Source: Allobosea lathyri
Lineage (GTDB): Bacteria; Pseudomonadota; Alphaproteobacteria; Rhizobiales; Beijerinckiaceae
Reading direction: 5' to 3'
Assembly (NCBI RefSeq): GCF_900108245.1
Contig: NZ_FNUY01000013.1
Coordinates: forward strand, 1-64,000
Length of the DNA: 64,000 nt
The position numbers were made by a program, and so were the translations under genes. Under the pieces are notes generated by a model that saw nothing but the letters and a program-made list of their open reading frames with translations, did not search any database and had not been told where the DNA came from. Positions 32,621-40,433 of the stretch are shown piece after piece (the first letter of the stretch is position 1; the number at the start of each line of letters is the position of its first letter).

Positions 32621-34708
32621 TCACGCTTTCCTGATCCAGACCTTGTTGTCGTGGAAAGCGGCCCCGCCGAAGGGCGCGGGGGAATCCGCGCCGGTGATCG
32701 TGTTGATGCCGCGGCCGTGCCTGTGGGCGGCGTTGGGCCAGATCGACTCGGCGATGACGACGCCGCGCACGACGCCCTCGAACAGCGCGGCCGCGAGGTG
32801 GACGCTGCCGCGCCGGTTGCCGACGATGATCTCCTGGCCTGCGACGATATCGAGCTTCGCAGCGTCGTCGGGATGCAGCATCAGCGTCGGCCCGCCCTCC
32901 TTCTTCAGCGAGCTCGGCGTCTCCGTGAAGGTCGAATTGAGGAAATTGCGCGCAGGACTCGTCGCGAGCCGGAAAGGGTGGCTATCATCGGCGGCCTCGA
33001 TCACGTCCCACTGATCGGGAAGAGCCGGCATCTGCTCATAGGGCCCGGTCGGGCCGGCATTGGCGTTGGGCACCTTCGGCCAGTCCGGCTTGAAGCGGAA
33101 TTTGCGGTCGCGATAGCCGAAGCCGTCGAGATAATGCGCCGTGCGGAAGTCCGGCTGGATGTCGAGGAAGTCGTTGGCGACAAGCTCGTCGAGCGTCCCT
33201 CGTCCGCTTTCGCGCAGCGTCCAGTCGGCGAGCTCGCGCGGCGTCATGGTGAAGCCGCGATGATCCACACCCAGGCGCTGCGCCAGCGCGCAGATCACCT
33301 CATGGTTCGAGCGGCATTCGCCGGGCGCCTCGACGAGTTTGCCGCCCCACATGATGTGCTGGTGGCCGCCGCCCTGATAGAGATCGTCATGTTCCATGAA
33401 CTGCGTCGCGGGCAGGACGATATCGGCCATCGCCGCCGTCTCGGTCATGAACTGTTCGTGGACCACGGTGAACAGGTCCTCGCGCGCAAAGCCCTGCTTC
33501 ACCAGCTCCTGCTCGGGGGCGACCGAAACCGGATTGGTATTCTGGATGAAGAGCGCCCTCACCGCCCCGCCCTGGCGCAGAGCCTGAGCGTCGCCGGTGA
33601 GCACGCGGCCGATCTGCGACTGGTCGAGCCTGCGTACTTTGGGATCGGCAACATCGAGCCCCTCGATCAGGCTCTTGCGCCATTTATAGATGCCGCTGTT
33701 GCTGTGGAAGGCGCCGCCGCCCTCATACTGCCAGGCGCCCGTCACGGTGGGCACGCAGAGCGCCGCATGCATCGCGACGGCACCGTTGCGCTGGCGGGCA
33801 AAGCCATAGCCCAGCCGGAAGAAGCTCTTCTTGCGCGTGCCGATGAGGGTCGCGAATTCCTCGATCTCGGCGACGCTCAGGCCGGTGATGGCGGCCGCCC
33901 ATTCCGGCGTGCGCGTCGCCAGATGCGCCTCCAGCTCGTCTGGCGCATCCGTATGGGCAGCCAGGTAGTCGCGGTCGGCGTGGCCATCGCGGAAGAGGAC
34001 ATGCATGACCGCGCAGGCGAGCGCTGCATCCGTTCCGGGCCGCAGCACCAGAGCGAGATCGGCCTGGGCGAGCGTGGCATTGTGGTAGATGTCGATCGCA
34101 ACGATCTTCGCGCCACGCTGCTTTCGCGCCTTGATGGCGTGATGCATGACATTGACCTGCGTGTGCACGGCATTCGTGCCCCAGATCACCACGCAATCGG
34201 ACTTCGCCATCTCCCGCGGATCGGGCCCCGCGAGCTTGCCCGTGCCGGCGATGAAGCCGGTCCAGGCCGTCGTCGTGCAGATCGTCGAATATTGCTCGGA
34301 ATAGCGCTTGGCGTGACGCAGGCGGTTGATGCCGTCGCGCATCACCAGTCCCATGGTGCCGGCATAGTAGTACGGCCAGACCGCCTCGGAACCGTGCTCG
34401 GCCTCGATCGCCAGGAAACGCCGCGCGATCTCGTCGAGCGCCTCGTCCCAGGAGATGCGCTCGAAGGCGCCCGAGCCCTTGGGACCGGTGCGGCGCAGCG
34501 GATGGAGCAGCCGGTCTGGGTGGTGAATGCGCTCCGAATAGCGCGCGACCTTGGCGCAGATCACGCCGTCCGTGTAGCTCTGGCGCTTGTTGCCGCGAAC
34601 CCGGCCGATGCTGCGCCCGTCGATGACCTCGACCTCCAGCGAACAGGCGGAGGGGCAATCATGCGGGCAAACCGACGAATGATGGGTGATGCGCGGAAGT
34701 TCGGTCAT
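32621..34708 (-). CDS. Molybdopterin-dependent oxidoreductase with N-terminal [4Fe-4S] site
   Basis: 695 aa cytoplasmic member of the DMSO-reductase superfamily. The N-terminal cluster motif is CPHDCPSACSLEVEV with the fourth cysteine in VICAKVARYS. Mo-bisMGD landmarks follow: PYYYAGTMGLVMRDG, the candidate Mo-ligand region STICTTTAWTGFIAG, VIWGTNAVHTQVNVM, GTDAALACAVMHVLF, and the C-terminal cofactor-binding domain (GNRRGSVHLAAALFEG, AHRHGRGINTIT). No twin-arginine leader is seen. The substrate is unknown: no Fe-S or membrane partner genes lie beside it. The second ATG (34708) is preferred because AGGA stands 7 nt upstream; the first leaves no room. Confidence 0.9.
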   Translation of the reverse strand: MTELPRITHHSSVCPHDCPSACSLEVEVIDGRSIGRVRGNKRQSYTDGVICAKVARYSERIHHPDRLLHPLRRTGPKGSGAFERISWDEALDEIARRFLAIEAEHGSEAVWPYYYAGTMGLVMRDGINRLRHAKRYSEQYSTICTTTAWTGFIAGTGKLAGPDPREMAKSDCVVIWGTNAVHTQVNVMHHAIKARKQRGAKIVAIDIYHNATLAQADLALVLRPGTDAALACAVMHVLFRDGHADRDYLAAHTDAPDELEAHLATRTPEWAAAITGLSVAEIEEFATLIGTRKKSFFRLGYGFARQRNGAVAMHAALCVPTVTGAWQYEGGGAFHSNSGIYKWRKSLIEGLDVADPKVRRLDQSQIGRVLTGDAQALRQGGAVRALFIQNTNPVSVAPEQELVKQGFAREDLFTVVHEQFMTETAAMADIVLPATQFMEHDDLYQGGGHQHIMWGGKLVEAPGECRSNHEVICALAQRLGVDHRGFTMTPRELADWTLRESGRGTLDELVANDFLDIQPDFRTAHYLDGFGYRDRKFRFKPDWPKVPNANAGPTGPYEQMPALPDQWDVIEAADDSHPFRLATSPARNFLNSTFTETPSSLKKEGGPTLMLHPDDAAKLDIVAGQEIIVGNRRGSVHLAAALFEGVVRGVVIAESIWPNAAHRHGRGINTITGADSPAPFGGAAFHDNKVWIRKA

Positions 34709-34790
34709 GTCCATTTCCTAGAGCATGACTGGGAAAAGTGAAATGCGGAGCCGCATGGCGGTGTCTCGCTCCGGGCATGCAAGCCTCAGT

Positions 34791-34824
34791 GCAAGCCTTC
34801 CATACAAGCAAGCCTTCCATACAA
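34791..34824. repeat. 17-bp exact tandem duplication in the intergenic gap
   Basis: The 17-mer GCAAGCCTTCCATACAA occurs twice head to tail, preceded by a partial unit at 34779-34790. It lies between the divergent molybdoenzyme and MipA genes; the rest of this 298-bp gap shows no gene. Confidence 0.85.
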
Positions 34825-35006
34825 GCCCTCGATCGACCGCTCCCCGGCAAACCGGGCTGCCAGCGACATTTAGGCAGCAGGTTGATGCCCGTTGCCAGCC
34901 AGAGCTCGTAACGAGCTGTAAACGCTAACGACTAATTAAGCCTCATGACTCAGATTGTCGGTGTTTCCTGCGTTCAAGGCGCCGTTCGCGCCGGAGTTTC
35001 GAGTCC

Positions 35007-35828
35007 ATGCGTTGCCTTGCGTTCCTGACGGGCCTGTTGGCCTGCCTTGCCTTGTCGTCAACTGACCGTGCCTTCGCCCAGTCGAGCGACTACACCACCC
35101 TCACCTCGCCTCAGTCCGCCCAGAACTGGCACCTCACGCTTGGCGCAGGGCTGCGCTATCAGCCCGATTACGAAGGCTCGAACGACTACATGTTCCGTGC
35201 GAGGCCGATCATTTCGCTCGGCCGCGGCGTCAAGAGCACCTGGTGGTCGGCCGAGGACGACGCGATCAGCATCGGTTTCTTCTCCGGCCAGGCCTGGCGC
35301 GTCGGCTTCTCCGGCGACATCCTGTGGAAGCGTAATGCCAGCACCAATGTTGCGCTGATCGGCATGCCCGAGCCCAAATTCGGCGTCGAGGCCGGTGGCT
35401 TCGTCGAATTCTATCCGACCTCGTGGCTGCGCGGTCGGGTCGATCTTCGCCGCGGCTTCGTCACCCATGACGCGCTCGTCGCCGACGTCAAGCTCGAAGC
35501 CTTTACCCGGATCGGAGCCTGGTCGCTCGGCGCCGGACCGCGCATGCGGATCGCCGGCGCCGACTATGTCCGCACCTATTTCGGAACTTATGGCGGCTGG
35601 CCGGGAACAGGCGGGCTGCTGCAGCGCTTCAATGCCGGCGTATATTCTGTCGGCGCGATCGCGCAGGCGACCTATAACTGGACCGACAAGTTCCAGACGA
35701 CGGCCTATGTCGAGTACAAGCATCTGGTCGGCGACGCGGCGAAATCGCCGATCGTCAAGACCTACGGCTCGCGCGATTCAATCACGCTCGGCATCTCCGC
35801 GAGCTACGCCTTCGATCTCGGCTTCTGA
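35007..35828 (+). CDS. MipA/OmpV family outer-membrane protein
   Basis: 273 aa. Signal peptide MRCLAFLTGLLACLALSS, cleavage near AFAQS. The mature protein is a run of amphipathic beta-strands ending with the aromatic C-terminal signature of outer-membrane barrels (GISASYAFDLGF). Family features include GAGLRYQPDYEGSNDYMFRA, PIISLGRG and the closing strands. MipA-like proteins scaffold peptidoglycan machinery or form small porin-like barrels; the exact role here is unknown. A strong terminator follows, so it is transcribed alone. Confidence 0.87.
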   Translation: MRCLAFLTGLLACLALSSTDRAFAQSSDYTTLTSPQSAQNWHLTLGAGLRYQPDYEGSNDYMFRARPIISLGRGVKSTWWSAEDDAISIGFFSGQAWRVGFSGDILWKRNASTNVALIGMPEPKFGVEAGGFVEFYPTSWLRGRVDLRRGFVTHDALVADVKLEAFTRIGAWSLGAGPRMRIAGADYVRTYFGTYGGWPGTGGLLQRFNAGVYSVGAIAQATYNWTDKFQTTAYVEYKHLVGDAAKSPIVKTYGSRDSITLGISASYAFDLGF

Positions 35829-35859
35829 GCACCGGGTACCCGTTCCACGAGAGCGACAC

Positions 35860-35898
35860 GAAGCCCGGCGCAGGCATGCGCCGGGCTTCGCCTTTTTT
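35860..35898 (+). terminator. Intrinsic terminator after the MipA/OmpV gene
   Basis: A 13-bp perfect stem (GAAGCCCGGCGCA / TGCGCCGGGCTTC) with a tiny loop is followed by GCC and six Ts, about 30 bp past the stop codon. A textbook Rho-independent terminator. Confidence 0.92.
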
Positions 35899-36059
35899 GA
35901 ACCAACCGCGCGGGACAGCACCGTTCGTCAATCAGCCCGCGAACAGCAGGCGCCCGTGGCAGGCCATCCGCCTGCGCCAAGACGCGGCACCAGTTTCGGA
36001 CCATCGACGACTGGCACGCCGCCGCGCCGCCTCTTCACGCCTCACGTTCTCGTCAACTT

Positions 36060-36236
36060 GTAATCTTAGCCGAATATATATTCGCTATTCCGCTGACAGA
36101 AATCGCCGAATTACACAGCGCTTTCTAGGATTCTCTTCAAATGAATCCGAAAACTATTTGGCGGCTATCCATAATCATTTGTCATAATTATGATACAAAT
36201 ACGATAGACGTTTTTATCCTATCGTAAACGAATTGT
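36060..36236. promoter_or_regulatory. AT-rich intergenic block with three dyad symmetries
   Basis: This stretch is strikingly AT-rich for the window. It contains a perfect 14-bp palindrome CGAATATATATTCG (36071-36084), a dyad ATTTGT-CATAATTATG-ATACAAAT (36177-36200, inner 10 bp perfect), and directly beside it ACGATAG...CTATCGT (36201-36225, 7-bp arms, 11-nt spacer). The block precedes the small gene at 36315. It looks like a regulatory region or a foreign remnant; no coding frame in it is convincing. Confidence 0.6.
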
Positions 36237-36314
36237 GGAACCGGAACGCGGTTGCGTTGTTAGTCCCCGACATCTCGACCAGCGATCAACTCGTCAGCGT
36301 CTAGGGAGGCCGTA

Positions 36315-36608
36315 ATGCCTGCTGGGAAAGGTCGCATTATCCTGCGCAGCGGCTTCAGCCTTGCTGTGACCTATGAATACGCATCGTCGCGGCGTCCGGG
36401 TGTTCTGGAGGGCTGCTTCTCCGGCAAACTCGTTCGCCTTGAGCGCTGCGCCTTCTTCGACAGCATGACGCTGGTCTGCGAGGGCGGCCGCGAGATCGAT
36501 CTCACGGTCACGACCTACAGCGAAAAGCTCGCATCCTTCACCGGTACCGCGCCTCGGCATGAAATCGAGGCAGCCGAGCAGGGAGCGTTTCCGCGGGCCG
36601 TGGCTTAG
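36315..36608 (+). CDS. Conserved-looking small soluble protein of unknown function
   Basis: 97 aa, ATG preceded by a strong GGGAGG. No signal peptide or membrane segment. The segments LEGCFSGKLVRLERCAFFDS, MTLVCEGGREIDLTVTTYSE and KLASFTGTAPRHEIEAA suggest a small beta-rich fold with three cysteines. I recognise no family. It is preceded by the AT-rich dyad region and lies convergent to ndk. Confidence 0.65.
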   Translation: MPAGKGRIILRSGFSLAVTYEYASSRRPGVLEGCFSGKLVRLERCAFFDSMTLVCEGGREIDLTVTTYSEKLASFTGTAPRHEIEAAEQGAFPRAVA

Positions 36609-36628
36609 AGCATGCTGCGTGGGGTCAT

Positions 36629-36657
36629 GAAAAAAGGCGGGCCGATCCGGCCCGCCT
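36629..36657 (-). terminator. Intrinsic terminator of ndk
   Basis: A 10-bp perfect stem (AGGCGGGCCG / CGGCCCGCCT, loop of three) is followed on the minus strand by TTTTT, about 35 bp beyond the ndk stop. A strong Rho-independent terminator. Confidence 0.88.
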
Positions 36658-36691
36658 CCACATCTTCAAGATCGCTGGAACCCGAAACGGC

Positions 36692-37114
36692 TCAGCCGAC
36701 GATCTCGTTGCCGGAGAAGAACTGCGCGATCTCGATCGCGGCGGTCTCGGGCGCATCCGAACCATGCACGGTGTTCTCGCCGACAGATTCTGCGAAGAGC
36801 TTGCGGATGGTGCCCTCAGCGGCGTTGGCCGGGTTGGTCGCGCCCATGACTTCGCGATAAGTCGCGATGGCGTTCTCGCCCTCGAGCACCTGCACAACGA
36901 CCGGCGCCGACATCATGAATTCGACGAGTTCGTCGAAGAAGGGACGCGCGGAGTGGACCGCATAGAAGGTCTCGGCCTGGCCCTTGGTCATCTGAATGCG
37001 CTTCTGCGCGACGATGCGCAGGCCAGCCTTCTCGATGACGGCGTTGACGGCGCCGGTGAGATTGCGCCGCGTTGCGTCGGGCTTGAGAATGGAAAAGGTA
37101 CGCTGGAGAGCCAT
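36692..37114 (-). CDS. ndk: Nucleoside diphosphate kinase
   Basis: 140 aa, the standard length. It transfers the gamma phosphate of ATP to nucleoside diphosphates through a phosphohistidine: His117 in ENTVHGSDAPE. Other family landmarks are the N-terminal RTFSILKPDATRRNLTG, TKGQAETFYAVHSARPFF and VVVQVLEGENAIATYREVMG. ATG 37114 is the family start; an upstream in-frame ATG would add 21 unlikely residues. A monocistron with its own terminator. Confidence 0.97.
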   Translation of the reverse strand: MALQRTFSILKPDATRRNLTGAVNAVIEKAGLRIVAQKRIQMTKGQAETFYAVHSARPFFDELVEFMMSAPVVVQVLEGENAIATYREVMGATNPANAAEGTIRKLFAESVGENTVHGSDAPETAAIEIAQFFSGNEIVG

Positions 37115-37262
37115 CGATGAATCCTTGGGGAAATCTGGGAATGCGGCGCGCTTATAGCGGCCACCTCCCGGCCCCACAAGGCTCGGTCCGGCAAGTCCTG
37201 CTTATGCGATGGTTCTTGCTGACGCGATGTTCGTGCTGACGCGATCGTTGATCCGGCAGCGC

Positions 37263-37532
37263 TCAGTGGCGGGTCAGGAAGCAGCGGGCCTCGCGCAGCG
37301 CCTCGGCGATCTGGTCGCGCGTCATTTCAAGCGCCAGTTCCTGACGATGGGCCGCTGCACGGCTGCAACCGCGAGCCTGGGCGACGTTGAACCATTTCTG
37401 CGCCGCGACCAGATCGACCGGTGTGCTGCGACCGGCAGCGTACATCAGGCCGAGCTCGTAATAGGCCTGCGCCGAAACTTCGGTCGGGATGACCAGTGAA
37501 GCGGGGACCGCGCTCATTTCCATGCGTGCCAT
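37263..37532 (-). CDS. Small SEL1-like repeat protein
   Basis: 89 aa containing a single SEL1-type helical hairpin (SAQAYYELGLMYAAGRST, then VDLVAAQKWFNVAQARGCSR). The rest is an N-terminal stub and a helical tail (LALEMTRDQIAEALREARCF). Such one-repeat proteins are common and conserved in rhizobia and probably mediate protein contacts. The start at 37532 is backed by GAGAGGG upstream; the frame extends further but with unlikely sequence. No operon partner. Confidence 0.82.
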   Translation of the reverse strand: MARMEMSAVPASLVIPTEVSAQAYYELGLMYAAGRSTPVDLVAAQKWFNVAQARGCSRAAAHRQELALEMTRDQIAEALREARCFLTRH

Positions 37533-37888
37533 GACAACCACCCTCTCGTTCTGTGGTGCCGGCCACCCGTCCAAGGCCCCGGCTCTTGACGATGAGAATT
37601 GGCGCCAGCGGTTAAAGGCGGCGCTAAAATTCGAGATGAATCGAAGCTCAACGAGACGTAATCGCCAGGTTAAATCAACGAAGGATTCATGTTCTAAATT
37701 CGAAAATCGTTTTAATATCAATGGCCTGTGAAACTCTTATCGACTGCCTCGTTGACGGTGCGTTCACCTTGGCGCAAGGCGCCCGTCGATACGTCTGCCC
37801 CAAGGGCAGCTTGGAAGCCGCGAGGATCCCGGATATCGTTCATATCTGAACCATGCAGTCATAGCCTGGTCGAACGAGGGAGGATGGC
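37533..37888. other. Intergenic stretch, partly AT-rich, no gene seen
   Basis: 356 bp between divergent genes. About 37590-37740 is relatively AT-rich (for example around ATTCGAAAATCGTTTTAATATC) and presumably holds the promoters of the SEL1-like and DUF2147 genes. I found no convincing gene, operator or RNA. Confidence 0.4.
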
Positions 37889-38284
37889 ATGCAGAGTGGA
37901 TCAAGCGCGCTCAGGGCGTCTGTAGCGGCAGCCGGACTGGCGATGGGGGGATTTCTATCGCCTGTACTCGCGCAGGACGTGACAGGCACCTGGTTGCGCG
38001 ACACCGGCGCCTCGCGCGTCCGCTTCGCCAAATGCGGCGAAGCGATCTGCGGCACATTGGCCTGGCTCAAGGATACCAACGGACCGGCCAAGGTCGGCCA
38101 GCGCATCTTCTACGACATGAAGCCTGCGGGCGCCGGCAAATGGAGCGGAAACGCCTTCAATCCCGAGGACGGCAAAAACTATTCGGGCACGATGACGCTC
38201 TCGGGCGACATGCTGACCACGTCGGGCTGCGTGCTCGGCGGCCTGATCTGCCGCTCGGTAAAATGGTCGCGCACGACCCCGTAA
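37889..38284 (+). CDS. DUF2147 family exported protein
   Basis: 131 aa with a signal peptide (MQSGSSALRASVAAAGLAMG, cleavage near PVLAQ). The mature part is one DUF2147 domain: DVTGTWLRDTGASRVRFAKC, GEAICGTLAWLKDT, QRIFYDMKPAGAGKWSGNAF, NYSGTMTLSGDMLTTSGCVL. The family is a small periplasmic beta-barrel of unknown function, often related to stress. Four cysteines may form two disulfides. A GGGAGG-like site stands upstream of the ATG. A divergent family-B-like repeat follows. Confidence 0.87.
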   Translation: MQSGSSALRASVAAAGLAMGGFLSPVLAQDVTGTWLRDTGASRVRFAKCGEAICGTLAWLKDTNGPAKVGQRIFYDMKPAGAGKWSGNAFNPEDGKNYSGTMTLSGDMLTTSGCVLGGLICRSVKWSRTTP

Positions 38285-38289
38285 AGCGC

Positions 38290-38467
38290 GTCATCCTCGG
38301 GCTTGCCCCGAGGATCTCGTGCCGGAGGGGGCTCGGCCCCAAAGCACGCTGCGTTTTCGTGGAAGCGCGGGTCGTCCCGGCCGGAGCGAAGGCAGAGCCG
38401 GGATCCTTCCCGGCAGATTTGTCGGCAAGCGCTCCGGCATAGGTCCCGGGTCAAGCCCGGGACGACG
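38290..38467. repeat. Composite inverted-repeat region (family B-like, divergent)
   Basis: Several nested dyads: TCATCCTCGGGCTTGCCCCGAG at the left end, then GTCGTCCCGG (38371) pairing with CCGGGACGAC (38457-38466), and an internal CCCGGGTCAAGCCCGGG. It is related in layout to the GTCATCCCGG elements at 48971, 51662 and 56409 but more divergent. It fills the gap between the convergent DUF2147 and GST genes. Confidence 0.7.
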
Positions 38468-38524
38468 GCGTGTTTCCGAGCGAAATCAACACTCTCTAAG
38501 TTCCGGGATGGCGGCAGAGCGTAG

Positions 38525-39232
38525 TCAGCGCGCCTTCTGGCCAAACAGCATGGCGTGCTCTTCGGGCGTGCGCGCCTCAGGCGGCTTGCGCAGTTCGGAG
38601 GCGACGGCAAGGCCGCGCGCCACGGCGGGCCGCGCCAGCATGGTCGCAATCCAGCGTTCGACATGCGGGAACTGCTTGATGTCCTGCCCCTGCTTTTCCC
38701 AGCCCTTCGACCAGCCGATGCAGGCCATGTCGGCGACCGAATATTCACCGCAGATGTATTCGCGCCGGGCCAGGCGCTTGTTCAGCACGCCATAGAGGCG
38801 GTTGGCCTCATTGGTGTAGCGTTCGATGGCGTAGGGCACCTTCTCGGGCGCGTAGAGCCGGAAATGGTGCGCCTGGCCCAGCATCGGCCCAAGCCCTCCC
38901 ATCTGCCAGAACAGCCATTCATCCACGGCAACGCGGGCGCGCTCGTCGGCCGGGTAGAACTGTCCGGTCTTGCGCCCGAGATATTGCAGGATCGCGCCCG
39001 ACTCGAACACCGAGATCGGCCTGCCGTCTGGCCCCTCGGGGTCGACGATCGCCGGCATGCGGTTATTGGGTGAGATCGCCAGGAATTCGGGCTTGAACTG
39101 GTCGCCCTTGCCGATGTTCACGGGGATGACCGTGTAGGGCAGCCCGCACTCTTCCAGCATGATGCTGATCTTCCAGCCATTGGGCGTAGGCCAGTAATAC
39201 AGATCGATCGGCTTGGTCTGGCTGGCGGACAT
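38525..39232 (-). CDS. Glutathione S-transferase, YfcG-like disulfide-bond oxidoreductase
   Basis: 235 aa. The thioredoxin-fold domain starts PIDLYYWPTPNGWKISIMLE: the Thr and Asn of the TPNG motif are the residues used by E. coli YfcG instead of a catalytic Cys or Tyr. EFLAISPNNRMPAIVDPEGP supplies the cis-Pro loop, VFESGAILQYLGRKTG the Glu-Ser glutathione contacts. The all-helical C-domain follows. It should act in the cytoplasm as a glutathione-dependent disulfide reductase or peroxidase rather than a detoxifying transferase. No operon partner. Confidence 0.88.
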   Translation of the reverse strand: MSASQTKPIDLYYWPTPNGWKISIMLEECGLPYTVIPVNIGKGDQFKPEFLAISPNNRMPAIVDPEGPDGRPISVFESGAILQYLGRKTGQFYPADERARVAVDEWLFWQMGGLGPMLGQAHHFRLYAPEKVPYAIERYTNEANRLYGVLNKRLARREYICGEYSVADMACIGWSKGWEKQGQDIKQFPHVERWIATMLARPAVARGLAVASELRKPPEARTPEEHAMLFGQKAR

Positions 39233-39388
39233 GATCGAGGCTTCCTGTCACGGTTGAGATCGCGCGACATCTAGACCCCATCCGGGCGCCAAGAAAAGAG
39301 ACCCGACGTGTTCGCCTTGCGGGATCGCCATGTCGTGAAGGCCGATCCGGGCAGGACGAACCCGCCTTGGCGCCGAACACGACGAGGA

Positions 39389-39877
39389 TCAGACCAGCTT
39401 CTTGAAGCCCTCATGGCTCTGCGCGAAGCCGAGTCTGCGATAGAAGCGATGCGCGTCGGGGCGGGCTTTGTCGGAGGTCAGTTCGACCAGCTTCGCCCCA
39501 TTTTCACTGGCGAAGGCCAGCGCGGCCTCGATCATCAGCGCACCAATGCCCAGGCTGCGGCTCTCCGGGGCGACGTGAACGCTCTCGATCTTGGCCCGTG
39601 TGCGCCCGCGCGCGGCAAGGCCCGGAATGAGCGTCACCTGGAAGGTGCCGACGACCTCCCCCGCCCGCTCCGCCACGAACAACGTGCTGCCAGGGCTTGC
39701 AGAGACTGTCTCGAAAGCCTGTTCATAGGATGGGTGGGCCGCCTCGGCCTCGATCTCTGCCGCCGTCATCGTCTGCGTCGCCGCGCCCAGCATGATCAGG
39801 CTGGCGATGGGGGCAACGTCCTCGCGGCGCGCGGCGCGGATGGTGATCTGAGGCAGTTCGCGCGGGCTGGCGTTCAT
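39389..39877 (-). CDS. GNAT family N-acetyltransferase
   Basis: 162 aa single-domain GNAT. The acetyl-CoA loop is VHVAPESRSLGIGALMIEAA (Q/RxxGxG/A variant SLGIGA), preceded by the central strands LFVAERAGEVVGTFQVTLIP and followed by KLVELTSDKARPDAHRFYRR. The substrate is unknown; AAC(6')-like and RimI-like options are open. It lies 49 bp downstream of another GNAT gene, the last gene of the gatB transcription unit. Start at 39877 chosen to remove a 20-residue basic extension. Confidence 0.85.
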   Translation of the reverse strand: MNASPRELPQITIRAARREDVAPIASLIMLGAATQTMTAAEIEAEAAHPSYEQAFETVSASPGSTLFVAERAGEVVGTFQVTLIPGLAARGRTRAKIESVHVAPESRSLGIGALMIEAALAFASENGAKLVELTSDKARPDAHRFYRRLGFAQSHEGFKKLV

Positions 39878-39926
39878 CGGTCTGGTTCTCTCGCTGTCGT
39901 TGCGCCGGGCGAGGCGCCGGCCCGTT

Positions 39927-40433
39927 TCATTCGGCAAAGAGCCGCTTGGCCATCATCAGGGTGTTGGGAGTGTCCTCGCGCCCATCGAAACGGGCCTGCC
40001 GCTGCAGGAAGAAGCCCATGCGCTCGTAGAAGGTGATCGCCGGCTCGTTCTGGCTCTCGACCTCGAGGCGCGCGACGGGAGCCTGCGGAAAGCAGGCAAG
40101 CGTGACCTGGAGCAGGGTGCGGCCGATACCGATGCCCTGATAGGCCGGCAGGACGTAAAGCCGCGTCAGCAGCGCCGCGCGGTCACGTTCCAACCGCGCC
40201 GACGATGTGGCGATGACCTCCTCGCCGACCAGGGCGATGAGGAAGGTCTCGCCCTCGCGTTCGAGCTGGGCACCGAGATTTTCCAGCGAATGCCAGGCAT
40301 TGGTGATCTCGGCAACGCGCTGCCAGCCATAGATGCCGTCATAGGTCGCGTGCCAGGTCTCGACCAGCAGACCGCGGACCGCCGGAAGATCGGCGGCGAG
40401 CGCATCGCGGATGATCAGACCCTTTGGCGTCAC
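39927..40433 (-). CDS. GNAT family N-acetyltransferase
   Basis: 168 aa GNAT with the CoA-binding motif LYVLPAYQGIGIGRTLLQ (QGIGIG), the start strand GLIIRDALAADLPAVRGLLV and the C-terminal ITFYERMGFFLQ block. Its ATG overlaps the gatB stop as ATGA, so it is translated together with gatB. The acceptor cannot be deduced; proximity to gatB does not imply a link with tRNA. It is not closely similar to the following GNAT. Confidence 0.87.
   Translation of the reverse strand: MTPKGLIIRDALAADLPAVRGLLVETWHATYDGIYGWQRVAEITNAWHSLENLGAQLEREGETFLIALVGEEVIATSSARLERDRAALLTRLYVLPAYQGIGIGRTLLQVTLACFPQAPVARLEVESQNEPAITFYERMGFFLQRQARFDGREDTPNTLMMAKRLFAE

Noticed and set aside
32615..34741. Open frame of 708 codons antisense to the molybdoenzyme
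   Set aside because: Shadow of a strongly GC-biased gene; no motifs.
35876..36187. Possible 103-aa protein running into the AT-rich block
   Set aside because: It crosses a terminator, has no start signal and its composition changes abruptly midway.
36237..36258. Candidate EcfG-type stress promoter (GGAAC ... CGTT) upstream of the 36315 gene
   Set aside because: Spacing between the two boxes is about 13 bp, short of the 16-17 bp required.
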